The notes below the pieces were generated by a model. The model did not search any database. It saw only the letters and a list, made by a program, of their open reading frames with translations, and was not told where the DNA came from. From assembly GCA_036676175.1 (NCBI GenBank), contig JAKFDL010000041.1, positions 1-27,232 of the forward strand: a stretch of 27,232 nt of DNA. The letters are read 5' to 3'. The stretch's first letter is position 1; each line of letters starts with the position of its first letter. The stretch comes from Methylotenera_A sp036676175. GTDB taxonomy: Bacteria > Pseudomonadota > Gammaproteobacteria > Burkholderiales > Methylophilaceae. This document shows positions 22,213-27,232 of this stretch, in pieces. The position numbers and the translations under genes are program-made.

Positions 22213-23592
22213 TTAATCAGGCTTTTTAAGCTTTTGTGGGCGTTTCCAGCCCACAATCGATTTTTGGTCTTTGGTGCGGCAGAAGGTGAGAGCGTCTGCA
22301 GGCGCATCTTGGGTAATGGTCGAACCTGCCGCGATTGTGGCACGTTTGCCAACTGTAACAGGCGCGATAAGTTGGGTATCTGAGCCAATAAATGCCTCGT
22401 CTTCAATGACTGTCCTAAATTTATTAGCGCCATCATAATTACAAGTAATCGTGCCCGCACCAATATTTACATTTTTACCAATAGTAGCATCACCCACATA
22501 GCTTAAATGATTGATTTTACTGCCAATGTCTACTTGGGCATTTTTAAGCTCTACAAAATTACCCACATGCGTATCATTTTGTAGGATAGTGCCTGGGCGT
22601 ATTCTTGCATATGGCCCAATACGGCTATTTTCACCAATCTTGGCATCATCAATATGGGTAAACGGTAAAACTAGCACGCTTGCTGCGATACTGCTATTTT
22701 TAATCAGGCAATTGGCGCCAATTTTTACATTATCGCCTAGCGTTACATTGCCCTCAAACACACAATTCACATCTATCTCGCAATCGCGGCCGCAAGCTAA
22801 ATTGCCGCGCACATCTAAACGGGCAGGGTCTTTTAGAGTGACGCCTTGTTGCATTAATTGATTGGCCGTGCGTATTTGGTACTCTCGCTCGATGAGTGCT
22901 AAATCATTTTTTGAATTAATACCGGTTACCGAAAACTCATCTTCTGTAATCTCAGCTACCACGGAAATATTTTGCTTTACAGCCAACGCTACGATATCAG
23001 TTAAATAATATTCGCCTTGCGCATTATTATTGGTGAGCTGAGATAACCAATTTACCAAGTACTGGTTTGGCATGGCCATGATACCCGTGTTTACTTCTTG
23101 GATTTTTCGCTGCGTTACTGTGGCATCTTTATGCTCCACGATTGCAGACACCAAATGATTATTTCGTTCTATACGACCATAGCCTGTGGGGTCGGATTTT
23201 ATAAACGACAATATAGCCAGTTGATTATCAGCTTGTTGGATCAAGTCTTTACAAGCTCCAACGTCAACCAAAGGCACGTCACCTAACAAAATCAGCGTAT
23301 TTGCCTCTGCATCTAAATGTGGCAATGCTTGCTGCATGGCATGGCCGGTACCTAGCTGTTCTGCCTGGTTCACCCAAATCAAATTCTCGTTTTTAAAAGC
23401 TTCACGTACCGCTTCACCGCCAAACCCATACACCACGATTATTTTTTGTGGCTTTAAAGCTTTTGCGCAAGCGATTACATGGCCCAAAATAGCTTTACCA
23501 CCTATTTCATGCAGCACCTTCGGCATGTTGGAATGCATGCGCGTGCCTTTGCCCGCTGCAAGGATGACGATATTGAGATGATTGGTTGTCAT
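22213..23592 (-). CDS. glmU: Bifunctional GlmU, UDP-GlcNAc pyrophosphorylase/acetyltransferase
   Basis: A 459-residue cytoplasmic enzyme that acetylates glucosamine-1-phosphate and then couples it to UTP. The N-terminal nucleotidyltransferase begins MTTNHLNIVILAAGKGTRM (GxGTRM loop, residues 14-19). The C-terminal half is a left-handed beta-helix of hexapeptide repeats (IGPYARIRPG, IGSKINHLSYVGDA, NVNIGAGTITCNYDG), ending in the acetyl-CoA site and a basic tail. The frame is open 18 codons further upstream, but homology fixes the start at ATG 23592. No ribosome site is visible there, and a good promoter lies only about 10 bases before the start. Confidence 0.97.
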   Translation of the reverse strand: MTTNHLNIVILAAGKGTRMHSNMPKVLHEIGGKAILGHVIACAKALKPQKIIVVYGFGGEAVREAFKNENLIWVNQAEQLGTGHAMQQALPHLDAEANTLILLGDVPLVDVGACKDLIQQADNQLAILSFIKSDPTGYGRIERNNHLVSAIVEHKDATVTQRKIQEVNTGIMAMPNQYLVNWLSQLTNNNAQGEYYLTDIVALAVKQNISVVAEITEDEFSVTGINSKNDLALIEREYQIRTANQLMQQGVTLKDPARLDVRGNLACGRDCEIDVNCVFEGNVTLGDNVKIGANCLIKNSSIAASVLVLPFTHIDDAKIGENSRIGPYARIRPGTILQNDTHVGNFVELKNAQVDIGSKINHLSYVGDATIGKNVNIGAGTITCNYDGANKFRTVIEDEAFIGSDTQLIAPVTVGKRATIAAGSTITQDAPADALTFCRTKDQKSIVGWKRPQKLKKPD

Positions 23593-23601
23593 GTTAATGC
23601 G

Positions 23602-23629
23602 TTTATAAGAGTAATAACTGTATTGTAAA
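23602..23629 (-). promoter_or_regulatory. Promoter of glmU-glmS, near-leaderless
   Basis: On the minus strand TTTACA (23629-23624) and TATAAA (23607-23602) are separated by 16 bases. Transcription would begin about 3 bases before the glmU ATG at 23592. It sits between the atp operon terminator and glmU, so glmU-glmS has its own promoter. Confidence 0.55.
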
Positions 23630-23648
23630 GTATATAGATAACACAAAC

Positions 23649-23676
23649 AAAAAAGGCAGCCTAAGCTGCCTTTTTT
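23649..23676 (-). terminator. Terminator of the atp operon
   Basis: A perfect 12-bp stem AAAAAAGGCAGC (23649-23660) and GCTGCCTTTTTT (23665-23676) with a CTAA loop, 12 bases after the atpC stop. On the minus strand it gives a run of six U. Confidence 0.95.
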
Positions 23677-23688
23677 AATCTATAACCG

Positions 23689-24114
23689 CTAGTGCGATGG
23701 TTTGCGTAACCGTTGAATCGCTTGAATTTGCGCTGCAGCATCAGCCAGCTCGGCTTGGGCTTTAGCATAATCCATATCTGAGGTACGATTTTTAATCGCT
23801 TCTTCCGCCGCTGCTTTAGCGGCTATTGCTTTAGCTTCATCCAAGTCTTGGCCACGTACAGCGGTATCCGCTAATACGGTAATCACGCCTGGTTGCACTT
23901 CTAAAATACCGCCAGAGATAAAAATCAAAGTCTCTTCAGCTTCGCTTGATTGCTTGATACGTAATGCACCTGCCTTGATGGTGGTAATCATCGGCGCGTG
24001 ATTTGGGTAGATTCCCACTTCACCCGCACTGGCAGGCGCTACAACAAACTCGGCTTCGCCTGAGAATATTGAAGCTTCTGCACTTACTACGTCGATATGA
24101 ACAGTATTTGCCAT
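23689..24114 (-). CDS. atpC: ATP synthase F1 epsilon subunit
   Basis: A 141-residue subunit of the F1 central stalk that couples gamma rotation to the c-ring and can inhibit ATP hydrolysis. An N-terminal beta-sandwich (VDVVSAEASIFSGEAEFVVAPASAGEVGIYPNHAP region, residues about 5-85) is followed by two C-terminal helices rich in Ala/Glu (about 90-135). It is the last gene of the operon, 47 bases after atpD, and is followed by a strong terminator. The start is supported by AAGAGA shortly before the ATG. Confidence 0.96.
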   Translation of the reverse strand: MANTVHIDVVSAEASIFSGEAEFVVAPASAGEVGIYPNHAPMITTIKAGALRIKQSSEAEETLIFISGGILEVQPGVITVLADTAVRGQDLDEAKAIAAKAAAEEAIKNRTSDMDYAKAQAELADAAAQIQAIQRLRKPSH

Positions 24115-24161
24115 ATTTTTCTCTTAACTTTTATAAAGTGTCACTTAACTAAAAAATTTAC

Positions 24162-25613
24162 TTAGTTTAAAGTTTTGGCTTTTTCTACTGCCTCTTCAAT
24201 GCCACCAACCATGTAGAACGCTTGCTCTGGCAAGTGATCATATTCGCCAGCAACAATCGCCTTGAAGCCTTTAATGGTTTCTTTAAGTGGTACGTATTTG
24301 CCTGGCGCACCAGTAAACACTTCAGCCACGTGGAAAGGTTGTGACAAGAAACGTTGGATCTTACGTGCACGGCCTACCGCTAATTTGTCTTCTGGGGATA
24401 ATTCGTCCATACCCAAAATCGCGATAATGTCGCGCAACTCTTTATAGCGTTGCAGTGTTTGTTGTACACCACGTGCCACGTTGTAATGCTCTTCACCAAC
24501 TACCAATGGATCTAGTTGACGTGAAGTTGAATCCAATGGGTCTACCGCTGGGTAGATACCTAAAGAAGCGATGTCACGTGACAATACAACGGTTGAGTCC
24601 AAATGCTGGAACGTTGTCGCCGGTGATGGATCGGTCAAGTCATCCGCAGGTACGTAAACCGCTTGGATAGAAGTAATAGAACCTGTTTTAGTTGAGGTAA
24701 TACGCTCTTGTAAACGGCCCATTTCATCAGCCAGGGTAGGTTGGTAACCTACCGCTGAAGGCATACGGCCTAACAATGCAGATACTTCAGTACCGGCCAA
24801 AGTGTAACGGTAGATATTGTCCACGAAGAACAATACGTCACGGCCTTCGTCACGGAATTTTTCCGCCATGGTCAAACCTGACAACGCTACACGTAAACGG
24901 TTGCCTGGTGGCTCGTTCATTTGACCGAATACCATCGCTACTTTTGATTCTTTCATATCATCAAGCTTAATAACTCCAGCTTCTGCCATCTCGTGGTAGA
25001 AGTCGTTACCTTCACGCGTACGCTCACCTACACCAGCAAACACGGATAAACCTGAGTGTTGTTTAGCGATGTTGTTGATCAACTCCAGCATGTTAACGGT
25101 TTTACCCACACCCGCTCCGCCGAATAAACCAACTTTACCGCCTTTAGCAAATGGACAAACCAAATCAATCACCTTGATACCGGTTTCTAGCAAGTCTACT
25201 GAAGGTGAAAGCTCTTCAAATTTAGGTGCTTTTTGGTGAATTGAACGACGCTCGTCTGAATCAATCGGGCCAGCCTCATCGATAGGGCGACCTAATACGT
25301 CCATAATACGGCCCAATGTACCCACACCTACTGGCACAGTAATTTGGCTACCTGTCGATTTGAATGCAGTACCACGTGCCAGACCATCTGAAGAACCCAT
25401 GGCAATGGTACGTACAATGCCGTCACCTAATTGCTGTTGTACTTCTAAGGTTAAGCCTGCTTCTGCTTGCGAGTTTTTGTCATCAATAATCAATGCATCA
25501 AATACTTTTGGCATTTGGTCGCGTGGAAACTCCACGTCAACCACCGCGCCAATACATTGAACCACTTTACCTACGATTGCTTGGGTTTCTTTACTTTGAG
25601 CTACTTTTGCCAT
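24162..25613 (-). CDS. atpD: ATP synthase F1 beta subunit
   Basis: A 483-residue catalytic subunit. The Walker A loop GGAGVGKT is at residues 165-172, GERTREGNDFYHE supplies the catalytic Glu, FVDNIYRYT is the Walker B region, and DELSPEDKLAVGRARKIQRF is the DELSEED-type lever that contacts gamma. It is about 20 residues longer than E. coli AtpD, part of it an N-terminal extension (MAKVAQSKETQAIVG). A good ribosome site (AGGGA) lies before the ATG. The order atpA-atpG-atpD-atpC is the conserved bacterial one. FVDNIYRYT has Tyr where E. coli has Phe, a conservative change. Confidence 0.98.
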   Translation of the reverse strand: MAKVAQSKETQAIVGKVVQCIGAVVDVEFPRDQMPKVFDALIIDDKNSQAEAGLTLEVQQQLGDGIVRTIAMGSSDGLARGTAFKSTGSQITVPVGVGTLGRIMDVLGRPIDEAGPIDSDERRSIHQKAPKFEELSPSVDLLETGIKVIDLVCPFAKGGKVGLFGGAGVGKTVNMLELINNIAKQHSGLSVFAGVGERTREGNDFYHEMAEAGVIKLDDMKESKVAMVFGQMNEPPGNRLRVALSGLTMAEKFRDEGRDVLFFVDNIYRYTLAGTEVSALLGRMPSAVGYQPTLADEMGRLQERITSTKTGSITSIQAVYVPADDLTDPSPATTFQHLDSTVVLSRDIASLGIYPAVDPLDSTSRQLDPLVVGEEHYNVARGVQQTLQRYKELRDIIAILGMDELSPEDKLAVGRARKIQRFLSQPFHVAEVFTGAPGKYVPLKETIKGFKAIVAGEYDHLPEQAFYMVGGIEEAVEKAKTLN

Positions 25614-25672
25614 TTGCTGTCCCTAACTTCTTTTAGTCAGATTTAATTAAATTCGATATTTATATTTGATGC

Positions 25673-26611
25673 TTAAGCTACCGCTGCCGCGCCGCCAACG
25701 ATCTCTGAAATCTCTTTGGTAATCGCTGCTTGACGCGCTTTGTTGTAAACCAGTTTCAATTCGCCAATCACATTCTTTGCGTTATCAGACGCAGATTTCA
25801 TGGCCACCATACGTGATGATTGCTCTGAAGCCATGTTTTCTGCCACTGCGTTGTAAACTAATGATTCAATATAACGCACCATCAACTCATCAATCACCGG
25901 CTGTGCCTCAGGCTCGTAGATATAATCCCAATGGCCTTTAGCAATACCAATTTGCACGGCACTCTTAACAACATCACTGGGTGAGTGAAGCTCAACTTTG
26001 TCATGATGTGGATGCGCACCTAAGTGCTCATCGTTCAATGGCAACAATTGTTGCATCACTGGTTCTTGCTTCATGGTGTTAATGAACTTGGTGTAGCAGA
26101 TATAAAGTTGATCGATTTCACCTGTAGTAAAGGCATCCAACATCACCTTGATCGTACCAATTAGTTTTTCCAGATGCGGAACATCACCTATCCCAGTAAT
26201 ATGAGATTTGACTTCAGCACCGACACGCGTCATAAAGCCAAAACCTTTATTACCAATGGCACTCACGGTAATTTTCTTGCCTTCAGCTTCCCATGCCTTC
26301 ATTTGGTTAACAGACAAACGCAGCATATTAGTATTTAAACCGCCACACAGGCCTTTATCTGAGCTAACCACGATTAAGCCTACCGTTTTCACCACATCAC
26401 GCTTGATTAAAAACGGGTGCTTATACTCTGGGTTTGCAAATGACAAATGCGCTGCAACGTTGCGGATTTTATCAGCATAGGGGCGGCTAGCACGCATTCT
26501 ATCCTGCGCTTTACGCATTTTAGAAGCTGCCACCATTTCCATTGCTTTAGTGATCTTACGGGTATTTTCTACCGATTTGATCTTGGTTCTAATCTCTTTA
26601 CTACCAGCCAT
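25673..26611 (-). CDS. atpG: ATP synthase F1 gamma subunit
   Basis: A 312-residue rotor subunit of the F1 motor. The N-terminal helix (KEIRTKIKSVENTRKITKAMEMVAASKM) and the C-terminal helix (ENMASEQSSRMVAMKSASDN, NKARQAAITKEISEIVGGAAAV) form the coiled-coil shaft. Compared from memory with the 287-residue E. coli protein, it has about 25 extra residues between QLLPL and WDYIYEPEA, containing the His-rich HPHHDKVELHSPSD. TTAGGA is correctly spaced before the ATG. It lies 30 bases after atpA and 59 bases before atpD. Confidence 0.97.
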   Translation of the reverse strand: MAGSKEIRTKIKSVENTRKITKAMEMVAASKMRKAQDRMRASRPYADKIRNVAAHLSFANPEYKHPFLIKRDVVKTVGLIVVSSDKGLCGGLNTNMLRLSVNQMKAWEAEGKKITVSAIGNKGFGFMTRVGAEVKSHITGIGDVPHLEKLIGTIKVMLDAFTTGEIDQLYICYTKFINTMKQEPVMQQLLPLNDEHLGAHPHHDKVELHSPSDVVKSAVQIGIAKGHWDYIYEPEAQPVIDELMVRYIESLVYNAVAENMASEQSSRMVAMKSASDNAKNVIGELKLVYNKARQAAITKEISEIVGGAAAVA

Positions 26612-26641
26612 TGTATTGTCCTAAGTGATTAGTAAGCGCAA

Positions 26642-27232
26642 TTAATAAGCATTGGTTGCTTTGAAGTCTTGGATTGCTGCTTCAAGTGCTTTTTCGTTAT
26701 CGCTGCTTAAGTCTTTGCTGGCTTCAATCGCGTCAGCTAATGCTTTGTACTTAGAGCCAATAAAGCCATGCAATGCACCTTCGAAAGCCAATACTTTATT
26801 AGTTGGCACATCGTCAAAGTAGCCTTTGTTTGCAGCAAACAAGGTAATCGCCATGTTTGAAACGCTTAATGGTGCGTATTGCGCTTGTTTCATCAACTCA
26901 GTAAACATACGACCGCGGTCTAATTGTTTACGTGTTGCTTCGTCCAAATCAGAAGCGAACTGCGCAAACGCAGCCAGTTCACGATATTGCGCTAACGCTA
27001 AACGCACACCGCCACCTAGTTTTTTAATCACTTTGGTTTGCGCCGCACCACCTACGCGAGATACTGAAATACCGGCGTTGATCGCTGGACGGATACCGGC
27101 GTTGAACAAGTCTGTTTCCAGGAAGATCTGACCATCGGTAATCGAAATCACGTTGGTTGGAACGAAAGCTGAAACGTCACCAGCAGCGGTTTCAATCACT
27201 GGCAATGCAGTCAATGAACCCGTTTTGCCTTT
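26642..27232 (-). CDS. atpA: ATP synthase F1 alpha subunit, C-terminal part (5' end outside window)
   Basis: The C-terminal portion (about 196 codons) of the non-catalytic nucleotide-binding alpha subunit. The frame is open to the right edge, where KGKTGSLTALPVIET begins what is visible. Family stretches are SAFVPTNVISITDGQIFLE, the arginine-finger region ISVSRVGGAAQTK, and YRELAAFAQFASDLDEAT. The C-terminal helical bundle ends FKATNAY. The full gene should extend upstream by about 315 codons, as AtpA is usually about 513 residues. Confidence 0.98.
   Translation of the reverse strand, partial: KGKTGSLTALPVIETAAGDVSAFVPTNVISITDGQIFLETDLFNAGIRPAINAGISVSRVGGAAQTKVIKKLGGGVRLALAQYRELAAFAQFASDLDEATRKQLDRGRMFTELMKQAQYAPLSVSNMAITLFAANKGYFDDVPTNKVLAFEGALHGFIGSKYKALADAIEASKDLSSDNEKALEAAIQDFKATNAY

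Noticed and set aside
23593..23646. N-terminal extension of the GlmU frame
   Set aside because: GlmU homology starts at 23592, and the upstream codons contain the promoter.

Overview
The window looks like a chromosomal segment of a moderately AT-rich betaproteobacterium, and the Methylophilaceae (Methylotenera/Methylobacillus-like) are my best guess. The guess rests on the gene order argS – SPOR protein – dsbA – SDR, on the atp operon running directly into glmU and glmS, and on the general look of the proteins. I ran no database search.

Layout. Positions 1-3073 (+) hold the 3' end of argS, a membrane-anchored SPOR protein, a periplasmic DsbA-type oxidoreductase and a short-chain dehydrogenase. 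Positions 3210-6862 (+) hold a lipid-transport operon of the Pqi/MCE type, with PqiA split into two genes followed by pqiB and pqiC. A bidirectional terminator separates it from ettA (-) and an IbpA-like small heat-shock gene (-). The heat-shock gene has a near-consensus RpoH promoter and a leader that resembles a ROSE RNA thermometer. A divergent yaeQ gene, an MgtC/DUF4010 membrane protein and a DUF2171 gene follow on +, and a host-attachment-family gene on -.

Positions 12524-19628 (-) form a copper-handling cluster. In transcription order it encodes a small exported His/Cys-rich protein, a Met/His-rich DUF2231 membrane protein, an outer-membrane TolC-family lipoprotein, a Tat-exported multicopper oxidase, a CopZ-like chaperone and a CopA-type Cu(I) ATPase. 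Together these would bind copper in the cytoplasm (CopZ), pump it to the periplasm (CopA), oxidise it there (multicopper oxidase) and sequester it or pass it to the outer membrane. No copper sensor and no RND pump (CusAB) is seen in the window. The cluster is flanked by AT-rich spacers (12136-12523 and 20150-20341), which fits an accessory block set among housekeeping genes.

Positions 19781-27232 (-) hold a small GIY-YIG-like gene, glmS, glmU and the distal part of the ATP synthase operon (atpA 3' end, atpG, atpD, atpC), which ends in a strong terminator. The glmU promoter lies immediately after that terminator.

The most interesting items are: (1) the RpoH promoter plus ROSE-like thermometer of the small heat-shock gene; (2) a canonical A-AAA-AAG slippery heptamer at the very end of the dsbA-like gene, with an open -1 frame behind it; (3) the composition of the copper cluster, including a DUF2231 protein with a long Met/His-rich periplasmic domain; and (4) several genes whose -10 box lies so close to the start codon that leaderless or near-leaderless mRNAs are likely.
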